Origin: Streptomyces sp. NBC_00525
GTDB lineage: Bacteria; Actinomycetota; Actinomycetes; Streptomycetales; Streptomycetaceae
Reading direction: 5' to 3'
Assembly: GCF_036346595.1 (NCBI RefSeq)
Contig: NZ_CP107835.1
Location: 232,757 to 296,756 of the forward strand
DNA: 64,000 nt
The notes under the pieces are model-generated. The model did no database searches and was not told where the DNA came from. It worked only from the letters and a program-made list of their open reading frames with translations. The position numbers were made by a program, and so were the translations under genes. This document shows positions 8,997 to 18,727 of the stretch, piece after piece (within the stretch, counting starts at the first letter, position 1; each line of letters starts with the position of its first letter).

Positions 8997-9431
8997 TCAG
9001 CCCCGCAGTGCGGCGATGGCCTTCTCGATGCGCCGCCGGCGCGTCTCGGGCATCTTCGCGCTCTCGACGGCACGCACGTGCTCGCGCTTGCGGCTGTACG
9101 TGAGGTGGTCGTACGCGGCCCGGACGGCCGGGTCCTCGTCCAGGGCCCGGGCGAAGTCCTCCGGCTCCACGACGACGCGCGGCTCGGTGTCGAGCTCCAG
9201 CTCGACCTCGACCTCCTCACCGATCTCGACCTCCGCCGCACGCCGGTTGGCGTGGCTGAGCCCGATCAGGTGACGGCCGCGCAGAAAGGCGACGCGGCTG
9301 CGCCAGGAGTGCCCGTTGAGCGTGATCTTCACCGGCGGCCGCGAGCCCTCGCCGAGAGCCTCCACCACCTCCGGCGGGACCAGCAGACCCCGCATGGGCT
9401 CGGGGGGTTCGACGCGGGACAGAAACTTCAT
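8997..9431 (-). CDS. YdeI/OmpD-associated protein with DUF1905 domain
   Basis: A 144-residue protein with two parts: an N-terminal DUF1905-like beta domain (about 1-85, VKITLNGHSWRSRVAFLRG) and a C-terminal YdeI/OmpD-associated segment with the helical motif YSRKREHVRAVESAKMPETR. In this family the second part is linked to envelope stress or peptide resistance, although the molecular function is not settled. AGAAGGA lies just before the ATG. It is the last of a run of minus-strand small stress-type genes from 11.1 kb down. Confidence 0.82.
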   Translation of the reverse strand: MKFLSRVEPPEPMRGLLVPPEVVEALGEGSRPPVKITLNGHSWRSRVAFLRGRHLIGLSHANRRAAEVEIGEEVEVELELDTEPRVVVEPEDFARALDEDPAVRAAYDHLTYSRKREHVRAVESAKMPETRRRRIEKAIAALRG

Positions 9432-9476
9432 GATCCTTCTCCTGGTTGTCCGCCGGGCCGCCCGGATTCGGCCGCG

Positions 9477-9890
9477 CTACTCGGCGTAGGGCTGGTCCGT
9501 TCCCTGGTCGCTGTAGCCGAGGCTCCACACATAGCCGTCCGGGTCGGCGAAGGTGCCGCCGTACCCGCCCCACGGCAGGGCGCCGGCCGGCTTGAGGATC
9601 GTGGCGCCGGCCTCGGCGGCCTCCGCCATGACCTCGTCGACCCGCGCTTCGCTGCGGACGACATAGGTCATGACCAGTCCGCTGAAGCCGCTGCCCGCCG
9701 GGTCCGTGCCCACCTGCTGGGCCAGGCCCTCACGGCTGTAGAAACCGACCGGCGAGGCACCGTCCGACTCGAAGAACACCGAGACGCCGTAGTCGTTCTG
9801 GACCTTCCAGCCCAGCCCCTCGGTGTAGAACTTCTTGGCCCGGTCCATGTCCTGGACGCCGAGAAGGATCGAACTGACGTGTGCCTTCAT
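9477..9890 (-). CDS. VOC family protein (glyoxalase-like)
   Basis: A 137-residue vicinal-oxygen-chelate protein of two beta-alpha-beta-beta-beta modules. Module 1 begins SSILLGVQDMDRAKKFYTEGLGW. Module 2 ends with DPDGYVWSLGYSDQ, which supplies typical metal or substrate-binding positions. The family includes glyoxalases, fosfomycin/bleomycin resistance proteins and dioxygenases, so function is open. AAGGAG is well placed before the ATG. It is followed 45 bp later by the YdeI gene on the same strand. Confidence 0.85.
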   Translation of the reverse strand: MKAHVSSILLGVQDMDRAKKFYTEGLGWKVQNDYGVSVFFESDGASPVGFYSREGLAQQVGTDPAGSGFSGLVMTYVVRSEARVDEVMAEAAEAGATILKPAGALPWGGYGGTFADPDGYVWSLGYSDQGTDQPYAE

Positions 9891-10115
9891 GTCGTACTCC
9901 TTGAGCGGTTGAGATGTACGTGCCCGGCAAGGGGGCGGAGGCCGGGCCGGTGGACGAGCCCCGGCCTTCCGTTCCCTGTCCCGGCAACATCACCGTAGGT
10001 CCGTGCGCCGATCGGGGCTTCTTGATTCCTGATCGGTTCCACGGGCCCCCATCTTCCGCACACCGCACCCCGACAGGGGCGCGCCGCCACGCCGATCCGC
10101 GTACGAGCCCCCCGC

Positions 10116-10526
10116 TCAGGGGACCTGCTGGATGCGGACCAGATTGCCCGCCGGGTCGCGGAAGGCGCAGTCGCGGATGCCGTACGGCTGCTCGACCGGC
10201 TCCTGGACGACCTCGGTGTCCCCGGCCTGCACCTTCTCGAACGTGGCGGCGAGGTCCGGGGTGGCCAGGAGAATCCAGCCGTAGGTGCCCTTGGCCATCA
10301 TCTCCGTGATCACCCGGCGCTCGTCCTCGGTGACACACGGATCGGTGGCGGGCGGAGTCAGCAGGATCGAGGTCTCCGGCCGGCCGGCCGGACACACGGT
10401 GATCCAGCGCGCCAGGCCCTGGCCGACATCGCTCAGGACCTCGAACCCGAGAACGTCACGGTAGAAGGCGAGCGAGGCGTCCGGGTCGTCGTACGGCAGC
10501 GCTGTGGTGCGAATGGTGATGTCCAT
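10116..10526 (-). CDS. VOC family protein (glyoxalase-like)
   Basis: A second VOC protein, 136 residues, not closely similar to the one at 9.5 kb. It starts with two beta strands and the helix DDPDASLAFYRDVLGFEV and ends RDPAGNLVRIQQVP, the usual second-module signature. The stretch PETSILLTPP is common in actinobacterial glyoxalase-superfamily members. No clear ribosome site precedes the ATG. The role is probably small-molecule detoxification or ring cleavage, but this is inference. Confidence 0.84.
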   Translation of the reverse strand: MDITIRTTALPYDDPDASLAFYRDVLGFEVLSDVGQGLARWITVCPAGRPETSILLTPPATDPCVTEDERRVITEMMAKGTYGWILLATPDLAATFEKVQAGDTEVVQEPVEQPYGIRDCAFRDPAGNLVRIQQVP

Positions 10527-10654
10527 GGCAGGAGACTAGGGCCTGTACGGGGGAGCCCTCCCGGCCGGAGCCGCTCGCTTCCTGCCGTGCCCCGGCCGTG
10601 ATCCGTGAGGGCCCCCCGCGCCCCGCGCCCCCGCCGGGGAGCGTCCGGGAGCGT

Positions 10655-11116
10655 TTAGCCCCAGGCGGCGCCGGCGGGCTCCTGAAGGGTGGCGTTCAGC
10701 CGGTTGAAGAAGTTCGTCGTCGCGATCATGAGGAGGATCGCGGCGAGCTGCTCCTCCGAGAAGTGGTCGGCGGCCTCGTCCCAGATCTCGTCCGACACGG
10801 CCTGCCCGCTGTGGTCGGCCAGCCGGGTGACGGCCTCCGTCAGCGCCAGCGCCGCGCGCTCGGAGTCGGTGAAGAACGGCGCCTCGCGCCAGGCGGCGAC
10901 GGAGTGCAGACGCTCATCGGTCTCCCCGGCCTTCTTGGCGCCCGTCACACCGGCGTGGACACAGGCGCTGCAGCCGTTGATCTGGCTCGCCCGGAGGTGA
11001 ACCAGGTCCAGCGTGTGCTTTTCCACCCCGCCCTGGTGAATGGCCTTGTAGAGGTTCTGAATACCGCTCATCGCGTCCGGCAGAACCTTGGCGGGGTTCG
11101 TCATACGAGCCTTCAT
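10655..11116 (-). CDS. carboxymuconolactone decarboxylase family protein, AhpD-like
   Basis: A 153-residue all-helical CMD/AhpD-like protein. The redox motif is visible as NGCSACVHAG (C-x2-C followed by H), as in alkylhydroperoxidase AhpD, so a peroxidase-reductase role is likely. The ATG at 11116 is preceded by GGGAG; a longer in-frame extension upstream has atypical composition and is rejected. C-terminus ends near an AILLMIATTNFFNRLNATL helix, as in family members. Confidence 0.88.
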   Translation of the reverse strand: MKARMTNPAKVLPDAMSGIQNLYKAIHQGGVEKHTLDLVHLRASQINGCSACVHAGVTGAKKAGETDERLHSVAAWREAPFFTDSERAALALTEAVTRLADHSGQAVSDEIWDEAADHFSEEQLAAILLMIATTNFFNRLNATLQEPAGAAWG

Positions 11117-11541
11117 CACATCTCCCTCAGCGGTTCTCTTCATTCTTCCGTGCCTCACCAGACTGACGGATTCCGCCCCGCGCGGGGGACCGGAGAACAA
11201 GGGAAGTGTTCCCGCAGAAGGCACCCCCAACGCGCTGAACAGGAATGATGCCGGAGACTCCGGCGCGCCTGCGGCACCGCTCAAGCGAAACTCATGTGCG
11301 TCTGTGTCATAACTCCAGGGAATCTCATGCACCGCCGGGAGACCGTACAACCGACGAAAGAAACCGGCCGCGCAAGCGAATCCGGCCGGAAAGGACCACT
11401 ACCCGGCGACGGAATACGAGATCAAGCCGGCTCAAGGGACACTCCACCGGGACTCCACCCCGTTGGTGAACAACTTGTACGCCCAGTCCCGATTCCGTAC
11501 GAGCCCCCGCTCCACGGCTCCTGACACTCAGTGAGCGTCAC
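11117..11541. other. 425-bp intergenic region upstream of mmpL
   Basis: No convincing gene on either strand. It must hold the promoters of the divergent CMD gene and the MmpL gene. The only clear structure is the palindrome at 11522-11540, listed separately. Confidence 0.6.
11522..11540 (+). promoter_or_regulatory. operator-like palindrome against the mmpL start codon
   Basis: A 19-base near-perfect inverted repeat centred on CTCAGTGAG, flanked by TGAC and GTCA with one mismatched pair, ending one base before the ATG of the MmpL gene. Size and symmetry resemble a TetR-type operator. No Shine-Dalgarno sequence is visible, so the transcript may be leaderless. No dedicated regulator gene is adjacent. 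Confidence 0.5.
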
Positions 11542-13728
11542 ATGACGACCCAGACCACGGCACCATCCCCCACAGAAACGGTTCCACCGCCCGTTCCCCC
11601 ACCCACCGTTACGAATCGATACGCTGCCTTCGTAGCCGGCCGGCGCTCCAAGTGGGTCGTGCTCGTACTGTGGCTCCTGCTCATGGGCGTCGGTGGCTCG
11701 CTGGCCGCCGGCCTCGCGGACGTGCAGGACAACGACCCCGAGGCATGGCTGCCGTCGAGCGCCCAGTCGACCAAGGCGGTACAGCTCGCGGAGGAGTACT
11801 TCGCGGACAAGGACACCAGCACCGCGGTCATCGTCTACGCCCGCGAGGGCGGTCTCACCCCGGCGGACCTGTCCCGGATCGACGGCGACCGCACCCGGCT
11901 CGCCGACCAGGTGGCCGTCGGCGACGTCACGCCCGCCGTGGTCTCCGACGACAAGGTCGCGGCCTTCGTGAGCGTTCCGCTGCGCACCTCGCCCAGCGAC
12001 AACGCGGTCCTCACCGACAAGGTCAAGGAAGCCGGCGAGATCACCGCCGACGGCATCCCCGCCGGCCTCGACGTCAAGATCACCGGTGAGGCCGGAAGCA
12101 TCACGGACTTCGCCGACGTCTACTCCGGCATGGACGGCGCCCTGCTGGGCATCGCGCTCGCCGTGGCGGCGGTCCTGCTCCTCCTGACCTACCGCAGCCC
12201 GGTGCTGTGGCTGATCCCGCTGATCACCGTCGGGCTGGCCAGCCAGGTGGCGAGCGGCGTGGTCTACCTCCTCGCCAAGCACGCCGGCCTGATGGTCAAC
12301 GGCCAGAGCGCCTACGTGCTGATGGTGCTCTCGGTCGGCGTCGGCACCGACTACGCCCTGCTGCTCGTCTCCCGCTACCGCGAGGAGCTGCACCGGCACG
12401 AGGACCGCCACACGGCGATGGCACTGGCCGTGCACGGCTCGCTGCCGGCCCTGGCCGCCTCCGCCGCGACGGTGACGATCGCCTCGCTGTGCCTGGTGTT
12501 CGGCAGCATGAACAGCACCCAGGGTCTGGGACCGGTCGTCGCCATCGGCGTGGTCCTGGTGTTCTTCGCCATGACCTCGCTGCTGCCGGCGCTGCTGGTG
12601 ATCCTGGGCCGCTGGGTCTTCTGGCCCGCCAAGCCGCGCGTCACCGCCGGATACGACCCGAACTCGGGCCAGGAGCACGGCACCTGGGCGAAGATCGCCG
12701 CCGTCGTGGGCCGTCGCCCGCGCATGGTGTGGGTCGGCACCGCGCTGGTGCTGGGCGTCATGGCGCTGGGCATCACCGGCGTACAGACCGGCCAGACCCA
12801 GGCGGAGCAGTTCACCGGCAAGGTCGACTCGGTCACCGGCCAGCAGGTCCTGGCCGAGCACTTCCCCGCGGGCTCGTCCGCCCCTGCGGACGTCTACGTC
12901 CAGGACGCCGGGGCCGCGACCGCGAAGGCCGTCGTCGCCAAGGTGCCCGGCGTGGTCTCCGTCGACACCCAGGTGGCCAAGGGCGGCTGGACGCATCTGG
13001 CGGCGGTGCTCCGCGACGCCCCGGACTCCGCGGCGGCCAAGGACACCATCCAGGACATCAGGACGGCCCTGTCCGACTCGTCCGGCCCGGCGGCCGACGC
13101 CGTCGTCGGCGGCCAGAGCGCCGTGGCGCTCGACGTCTCCGAGGCGCAGGGCGACGAAGAGGCGCTGCTGATCCCGCTCATCCTCGCGGTGGTGCTGGTG
13201 ATGCTCCTGATCCTGCTGCGGGCGGCCATCGCGTCCGCGGTGCTGCTCGCGTCCGTGGTGCTGTCGTTCGGGGCGGCCGTCGGTACGGCGTCCCTGCTGT
13301 TCCACGCACTCGACCACGGGAAGATCGACCGCGGCCTGGTGCTGTTCGGCTTCATCTTCCTGGTGGCGCTGGGCGTCGACTACACCATCTTCCTGATGAC
13401 ACGCGCGAAGGAGGAGGTGCGCCTGCGCGGGCACCGCGACGGCATCCTCACCGCGGTGACGGTGACCGGCGGTGTCATCACGTCGGCGGGCGTGATCCTG
13501 GCCGCCACGTTCTGCGTCCTCGCGGCGATCCCCACGGTGAGCGCACTGCAGCAGGGTCTGCTGGTGGCGGTCGGCATCCTCCTCGACACGTTCCTGGTAC
13601 GCAGCCTGCTGGTCCCCGCCCTCGCCCTGGACCTGGGCCCCCGCTTCTGGCGACCGGGCCTGACGCAGGAACAGACGCAGCCGCGCAACCCCGTCAAGAG
13701 CCGGACCGAGGAACCGTCCACCGTCTGA
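11542..13728 (+). CDS. MmpL/RND-family transporter
   Basis: A 728-residue proton-driven RND exporter of the actinobacterial MmpL type, expected to move lipids or secondary metabolites across the membrane. It has two repeats of six membrane spans with periplasmic loops between. The paired Asp-Tyr motifs of the proton relay are present, GTDY at D270/Y271 and GVDY at D613/Y614. The N-terminus is proline/threonine-rich before the first span at about 35. It is monocistronic, ending at a strong bidirectional terminator. Regulation by a repressor at the palindrome touching the start codon is likely. Confidence 0.93.
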   Translation: MTTQTTAPSPTETVPPPVPPPTVTNRYAAFVAGRRSKWVVLVLWLLLMGVGGSLAAGLADVQDNDPEAWLPSSAQSTKAVQLAEEYFADKDTSTAVIVYAREGGLTPADLSRIDGDRTRLADQVAVGDVTPAVVSDDKVAAFVSVPLRTSPSDNAVLTDKVKEAGEITADGIPAGLDVKITGEAGSITDFADVYSGMDGALLGIALAVAAVLLLLTYRSPVLWLIPLITVGLASQVASGVVYLLAKHAGLMVNGQSAYVLMVLSVGVGTDYALLLVSRYREELHRHEDRHTAMALAVHGSLPALAASAATVTIASLCLVFGSMNSTQGLGPVVAIGVVLVFFAMTSLLPALLVILGRWVFWPAKPRVTAGYDPNSGQEHGTWAKIAAVVGRRPRMVWVGTALVLGVMALGITGVQTGQTQAEQFTGKVDSVTGQQVLAEHFPAGSSAPADVYVQDAGAATAKAVVAKVPGVVSVDTQVAKGGWTHLAAVLRDAPDSAAAKDTIQDIRTALSDSSGPAADAVVGGQSAVALDVSEAQGDEEALLIPLILAVVLVMLLILLRAAIASAVLLASVVLSFGAAVGTASLLFHALDHGKIDRGLVLFGFIFLVALGVDYTIFLMTRAKEEVRLRGHRDGILTAVTVTGGVITSAGVILAATFCVLAAIPTVSALQQGLLVAVGILLDTFLVRSLLVPALALDLGPRFWRPGLTQEQTQPRNPVKSRTEEPSTV

Positions 13729-13766
13729 CCCGACCGGCGGACGACCGGCACGCACGACCCGCACGA

Positions 13767-13805
13767 CCGGGCGCCCGGACAGCGACAAGCTGTCCGGGCG
13801 CCCGG
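13767..13805. terminator. bidirectional terminator between convergent genes
   Basis: A perfect 17-bp stem (13767-13783 with 13789-13805) and a GACAA loop, followed by an AT-rich palindrome TTATTACGCCGTAATAA at 13809-13825. It lies between the convergent MmpL gene and the membrane-protein gene ending at 13837. Confidence 0.85.
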
Positions 13806-13836
13806 CATTTATTACGCCGTAATAATCCGCGCCCGG

Positions 13837-14367
13837 CTACCTTCCGGCCGCCCGCCGCCTGCGGTTGTACGAGACGGTCACGGCCGCGAGCAGCGGCCCC
13901 CAGGCGATCAGCGGCAGATAGAGCAGGCCCACGACGAGCCTGCCCCCTGCGGTCAGATCGTCGTGCGGGAGCGACCACCAGGCGAGCAGCGGCGTCCACA
14001 GCACCGTCAGGGCGAGGGCCCCGAGGCCGGCGGGGACCACGACCGCGAGGCGAGGGAGCGTACGCCCGCCGAGCACCGGCACCCAGCGGGGAAGCACCTC
14101 GCCCCAGGGCCGTACGAGACCGAGGGCGAGCAGCGCGACCACCTCGCTGACCACGCTGAGACCGATGAGGTACACCGTGCCCCCGCCGGTGAAGTCCATC
14201 GCCGCGTAGCCCTCCGCGGTGTAGCCGGCCGAATGCCCTGTCGCCAGGAGAAGGCGCCAGACGCCGGTCGGCAGGGCGACGAGTGCGCACAGGTGGGCGG
14301 CCCGGACCGCCCAGCGGGGCACGGACGGAACGACGGCGACGGCCTGACGAGGAGTCATGCGCACCAT
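13837..14367 (-). CDS. small integral membrane protein, unknown
   Basis: A 176-residue protein with about four hydrophobic spans (near residues 20-40, 60-85, 105-128 and 145-165) and a basic tail (YNRRRRAAGR). No catalytic motif is visible. A second start three codons in (14358) is equally possible. The gene faces the MmpL gene across a shared terminator and is divergent from the gene at 14547. Function unknown. Confidence 0.75.
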   Translation of the reverse strand: MVRMTPRQAVAVVPSVPRWAVRAAHLCALVALPTGVWRLLLATGHSAGYTAEGYAAMDFTGGGTVYLIGLSVVSEVVALLALGLVRPWGEVLPRWVPVLGGRTLPRLAVVVPAGLGALALTVLWTPLLAWWSLPHDDLTAGGRLVVGLLYLPLIAWGPLLAAVTVSYNRRRRAAGR

Positions 14368-14546
14368 CCTCCGGGCCGGTTCGCCCCCCGTCGTCGACTC
14401 CGGGAACGAGCTGCCGCCCGCCCCGGCACGAGATTCCGCCCCCCGGCCTCCGCCGTACGGCGGAGCCCCTTCTCACCCCGGACCCCGGACACCCGGTTCC
14501 GTCCCCGAGGGGTCCACGCGACCGCTTCTGTGCTACATATCTGGAC

Positions 14547-15092
14547 ATGAACACGTCTGGCAGAGCCGGGAGTTCGAGTTCCGTCCACGAGTGGATCAAC
14601 TCACTGGGCGTGCTGCTCGCGGTGGGGCTCTCCGTATTCGCCCTGTACCGCGACTACACGCAGCAGGCCGAGGACGAAGTGCGCGAGGCGATGAAGGTCA
14701 ACGTGTTCTGGACGGGCCCCGCCACCGCCCCGACCGGCCTGCTGGTCGAGAACCAGCAGGACACCCGCATCATGGGTGTGACGGTCCGTCTGGAAGTGGG
14801 CGACGAGACCGTCCAGCGGGTCCAGTTCGACGAGGTCCACTCCTGCCGGCTCGACTGGTTCACCTTCGGCACCCACCAGCCCGAGGTCCGCGCGGACGCC
14901 GTGCTCGTCCTCCAGTTCCGCGACGCCTCGGGCAACTGGTGGCAGATGAAGCCCGGCTCGGTCCTGGACCGGATAGACGCGGGCAAGGCCGGCCGCCCCG
15001 GCGGAGACGACCTGGTCACCACCTGGAAACTCCAGCGCAAAACGGACCCCTCCAGCGACTGCGGCCAAGGATTGTCCGGCGGTCACCGATGA
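14547..15092 (+). CDS. membrane-anchored protein of unknown function
   Basis: A 181-residue protein with one N-terminal membrane span (about 18-36, NSLGVLLAVGLSVFALY) and a soluble beta-rich domain rich in Trp and Asp. The stop codon overlaps the ATG of the next gene as ATGA, so the two are translated together. A downstream partner resembling a colicin-immunity protein makes a role in toxin exposure or immunity conceivable, but nothing here resembles a toxin active site. Confidence 0.72.
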   Translation: MNTSGRAGSSSSVHEWINSLGVLLAVGLSVFALYRDYTQQAEDEVREAMKVNVFWTGPATAPTGLLVENQQDTRIMGVTVRLEVGDETVQRVQFDEVHSCRLDWFTFGTHQPEVRADAVLVLQFRDASGNWWQMKPGSVLDRIDAGKAGRPGGDDLVTTWKLQRKTDPSSDCGQGLSGGHR

Positions 15093-15304
15093 CGCGCGAG
15101 ACGGCGATCACCCTGGTGCAGAGGGTCATCGACATCGAGTACGACGAGGACGAGACAGCCCGGGTGCTGAACCGACTCGACCGAGCTCTCGCCTGCCCGG
15201 CCGGCTACGTCTCCGACCTGATCTTCTGGCCCGAGGACGGAAAGGAGCCGACGGCCGCGAAGGTGGTCGACCAGGCCCTGGCGTACCAGCCGTTCGCGCT
15301 GTGA
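15089..15304 (+). CDS. colicin/pyocin-immunity-like small protein
   Basis: A 71-residue acidic helical protein. The segment YVSDLIFWP near residues 40-48 matches the SDLIYYP motif of DNase-colicin immunity proteins such as Im9, which bind and block a nuclease toxin. It overlaps the membrane-protein gene upstream by four bases. No DNase colicin-type toxin gene is next to it. A paralogue differing at 16 of 71 positions sits inside an IS element at 42578-42793. Immunity activity is inferred from the motif only. Confidence 0.78.
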   Translation: MTRETAITLVQRVIDIEYDEDETARVLNRLDRALACPAGYVSDLIFWPEDGKEPTAAKVVDQALAYQPFAL

Positions 15305-15323
15305 ACCGCCCCGGCCGCCCCGA

Positions 15324-15983
15324 TCAGTGCCGCCGGTCGGTGCCGTCCTCGTCCCGCGCCGTGACCAGGCCGCCCAGGAGGTGCCGCAGGCAGCGCACCG
15401 CCAGGTCGGCGGGGGAGCCGGGCCCCTCGGTCGCCGCCTCGGTGGCGGACCAGACCTCCAGGGCGATCCGGATGGCGTCGGTGGCCGCCGCCGCGACCAG
15501 GCGTACGTCCAGCGGGTCGCGGCGGCCGTCCGTCAGCCGGGCGATGACCGGGACGAGCAACTCCTCCGACTCCTGATTCACGCGGTACCAGACGGCGCGC
15601 AGGGCGGGATCGTCCGCCGCGGCGCGCAGCAGCCCACGGGTGCGCAGGAGCGCCTCCGTGGCCCGGCGGTCCGGTGTGGCCAGCGACCGTTCGACCGCGT
15701 CGCGCAGCGCCGGCCCCAGCGCGGTGCCCGGCGGCGTCTCGGCCAGCAGCGCGCGCCACTGGTCGGCGCCGACCGTGAGCAGCGGGCCGACGGCGTCCTG
15801 CTTGGAGCGGAAGTACCGGTAGAAGGTCCGCAGCGCGACCCCCGCCCGCCGGGCGATCTCCTCCGCCGTCGTGGCCTCCGGGCCCCGGGTGGCGAAGAGC
15901 TCGGCCGCGGCGTGCGCGATGTCGAGCTGCGTGGCGGCCTTGCGACGTTCGGTCAGCGACGGGGGCGATGGCTCGGTACTCAC
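15324..15983 (-). CDS. TetR-family transcriptional regulator
   Basis: A 219-residue repressor-type protein. The DNA-binding helix-turn-helix is at the N-terminus (TTAEEIARRAGVALRTFYRYF, about 40-60), and the C-terminal helices form the ligand and dimer domain. The GTG start at 15983 is chosen as it leaves a normal N-terminal arm; an in-frame ATG at 16037 would overlap the intergenic palindrome. It is divergent from the two short-chain dehydrogenase genes, which it probably controls through the inverted repeat at 16023-16047. Confidence 0.9.
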   Translation of the reverse strand: MSTEPSPPSLTERRKAATQLDIAHAAAELFATRGPEATTAEEIARRAGVALRTFYRYFRSKQDAVGPLLTVGADQWRALLAETPPGTALGPALRDAVERSLATPDRRATEALLRTRGLLRAAADDPALRAVWYRVNQESEELLVPVIARLTDGRRDPLDVRLVAAAATDAIRIALEVWSATEAATEGPGSPADLAVRCLRHLLGGLVTARDEDGTDRRH

Positions 15984-16022
15984 CCCAGAAGCGTACGGCC
16001 TGCGACCACCCGGAGGCACGTC

Positions 16023-16047
16023 GTGACAAGATGGCAAAACGTGTCAC
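16023..16047. promoter_or_regulatory. candidate TetR operator
   Basis: Inverted repeat GTGACA (16023-16028) and TGTCAC (16042-16047) separated by 13 bases, in the gap between the divergent TetR and SDR genes. Position is right for autoregulation and control of the SDR genes. Binding is inferred. Confidence 0.55.
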
Positions 16048-16158
16048 CTAGGCGTACGGTGAAGTGGAAGGCAAGGGCGCCGGCGGGCAGGACAGGCCGC
16101 GACGGGCGCCGGAAGGGGCCTGACCGACGACGTCGCCGGGCCGAGTAGGAGAGCGCAC

Positions 16159-17779
<1,621 letters not shown>

Positions 17780-17878
17780 ACACACACGACGAACGAGCTG
17801 CCCAACGCTTTCGCTCACCTCGGCACAGATGACGTGGGACCGTGGCGGCGCGGCATCCGGCAAGGGGGAGGGCACGGC

Positions 17879-18007
17879 GTGAGCAGGGAGCACACCGGGA
17901 TCAACCGCTTCGGGTTCGCGCAGTACGACGACATGGCCGGCATCGCCCGGGAGACGGACCTGCCGGCCATGGCGGAGACGCTGCGCCAGATCGTGGAACT
18001 GGTCTGA
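17879..18007 (+). CDS. short ORF, possible remnant of a larger gene
   Basis: Encodes 42 residues (ending ETLRQIVELV) from a GTG with a good GGGGGAGG site six bases upstream. The same frame stays open and protein-like back to about 17790 without a start codon, so this may be the tail of a decayed gene rather than a true small protein. No family recognised. Confidence 0.35.
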   Translation: MSREHTGINRFGFAQYDDMAGIARETDLPAMAETLRQIVELV

Positions 18008-18105
18008 CCACCCTTCTACGAAGCCTCCCACGCTGAACCGTGTGGGGGCATGCCCAACCGATAAAGCAGTTCGTTCCCCGGAGCCCGCACCACTACCGTG
18101 GCGCG

Positions 18106-18621
18106 ATGGTGCACGTACGGGAGATGGCCGCGGCTGACATCGAGGCCGTATCGACGATCAGAGTCCGAGGATGGCAGGCGGCATACGCCGGCGTGGTTCC
18201 CCGGACGTATCTGGACGCCATGACGGTGGCAGACGACGCCGGTCAACGGCGGCAATGGTTCTCTCAACCCGGACGAGAGTCCACAGACCTGGTGGCGCTC
18301 GGTGACCGTGGCCCGGTCGGGTGGATCTGCTTCGGGCCGTATCGAGGTGAGACGCCCGGCCCGGAACGGGTCGGCGAGGTCTACGCCCTGTACATCGCGC
18401 CGGACCTGATCGGCCGGGGCATCGGCCGGACTCTCCTGGGCGAGGCCCATGCCCGGCTGAAGGCCCAGGCCTTCGAGGCATCGGCTCTGTGGGTTCTGCG
18501 TGACAACCAGCGCGCCCGGCGCTTCTACGAGCAGGCCGGCTATCGGGCTGACGGTGCGACTCAGGACGATACCTGTGACGGGGCCACGCTCACCGAGCTC
18601 CGCTACCACCGCACGCTCTGA
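18106..18621 (+). CDS. GNAT-family N-acetyltransferase
   Basis: A 171-residue acetyl-CoA-dependent acyltransferase. The fold is complete: N-terminal strand VHVREMAAADIEAV, core strand VGEVYALYIAPDL, and the acetyl-CoA pyrophosphate loop GRGIGR followed by a C-terminal RARRFYEQAGYR helix and turn typical of GNATs. The ATG at 18106 is used; an upstream GTG-type extension runs through non-coding-like sequence. The substrate is unknown. The gene ends at a strong hairpin terminator. Confidence 0.88.
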   Translation: MVHVREMAAADIEAVSTIRVRGWQAAYAGVVPRTYLDAMTVADDAGQRRQWFSQPGRESTDLVALGDRGPVGWICFGPYRGETPGPERVGEVYALYIAPDLIGRGIGRTLLGEAHARLKAQAFEASALWVLRDNQRARRFYEQAGYRADGATQDDTCDGATLTELRYHRTL

Positions 18622-18644
18622 CAGGCACGCTCTGACAGGAACCA

Positions 18645-18681
18645 AGGGCTGTCCCGTGACTACAGGTCACAGGACAGCCCT
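18645..18681. terminator. hairpin terminator
   Basis: Stem of 16 bases with one mismatch (18645-18660 pairing with 18666-18681) and a TACAG loop, 24 bp after the GNAT stop and before the convergent cyclophilin gene. Probably serves both. Confidence 0.8.
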
Positions 18682-18727
18682 CGGCACTACGCCATACCGG
18701 CCCAGCGGTGACGCGGAGCACGGTTCG

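Noticed and set aside
11422..13788. 788-residue minus-strand open frame
   Set aside because: Antisense of the MmpL gene, His/Asp/Arg-rich, no domain.
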